In this document: positions 63,977 through 64,000 of the stretch, one piece after another
Position numbering within the stretch: position 1 is the first letter of the stretch
Layout of the letters: each line of letters opens with the position of its first letter
Origin: Microseira sp003486305
Lineage (GTDB): Bacteria > Cyanobacteriota > Cyanobacteriia > Cyanobacteriales > Aerosakkonemataceae
Assembly (NCBI GenBank): GCA_031969655.1
Contig: DALYJX010000001.1
Span: 124,001-188,000, forward strand
Length of the DNA: 64,000 nucleotides
Direction of reading: 5' to 3'
Position numbers and translations under genes: made by a program
Notes under the pieces: model-generated
Told to the model about the DNA's origin: nothing
Database searches by the model: none
Seen by the model: the letters and a program-made list of their open reading frames with translations, nothing else

Positions 63977-64000
63977 ATGGCGAAACAAGAAAATCCTCTC
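63977..64000 (+). CDS. Possible start of a gene running off the window
   Basis: ATG at 63977 begins MAKQENPL and stays open to the last base. Too short to assess. Confidence 0.25.

Overview
The window looks like chromosome of a large-genome, probably filamentous, cyanobacterium. The palindrome GCGATCGC (HIP1) recurs dozens of times, and cyanobacterium-typical families are present: a GUN4 domain, a Ycf46-like AAA ATPase, HTH-WD40 STAND proteins and a short Pol I. The genus cannot be fixed. I found no rRNA, tRNA or CRISPR array. One 100-base assembly gap (1703-1802) lies inside a tandem repeat.

Layout. 1-5 kb: tail of an AAA ATPase operon, a repeat protein interrupted by the gap, a protein with an acidic tail and a small coiled-coil operon whose first gene is frameshifted. 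5.25-7.08 kb: a complete but decayed IS66-family element with an 8-bp target duplication. 7.2-29.6 kb: an island of conflict/defence-type signalling proteins. These are a receiver-like plus APH-like kinase, a caspase homologue that has lost both catalytic residues, a small adaptor divergent from it, a CHAT-NACHT-HEAT protein, a caspase-STAND-WD40-GUN4 protein, a caspase-NACHT-membrane protein and an HTH-NB-ARC-WD40 protein. A truncated second adaptor and a transposase scrap show that the adaptor/caspase module was duplicated.

29.8-38.9 kb: a co-directional run with a second-copy-like lysyl-tRNA synthetase, a homoserine dehydrogenase, a degenerate aspartokinase, two methyltransferases, two GNAT acetyltransferases, a deletion fusing an EamA exporter to an AstE-like enzyme, an intact S66 (MccF/LD-carboxypeptidase) peptidase and tilS. 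My inference is a locus for making, or resisting, an antimetabolite of the aspartate amino-acid family. 38.9-48 kb: a secreted lysozyme-like/M23-like protein (the M23 site is degenerate) with two exported partners, small regulators, a hairpin-rich non-coding stretch (44.65-45.23 kb) and a family A DNA polymerase; this resembles plasmid or integrative-element cargo.

48-56.5 kb: a class II lanthipeptide cluster. It has a nucleotidyltransferase, an ABC exporter without peptidase domain, a lasso-B2-type transglutaminase-like peptidase, a precursor with two tandem NHLP leader modules and a proline-rich four-cysteine core, and a LanM with the ProcM-like three-cysteine (CCG) zinc site. A 48-bp copy of the B2 gene's 3' part lies directly after LanM. 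56.5-64 kb: a Ycf46-like AAA ATPase, two small genes with acidic tails, then ordinary metabolic genes (alpha/beta hydrolase, TrpB2, SDR, DUF3891-like).
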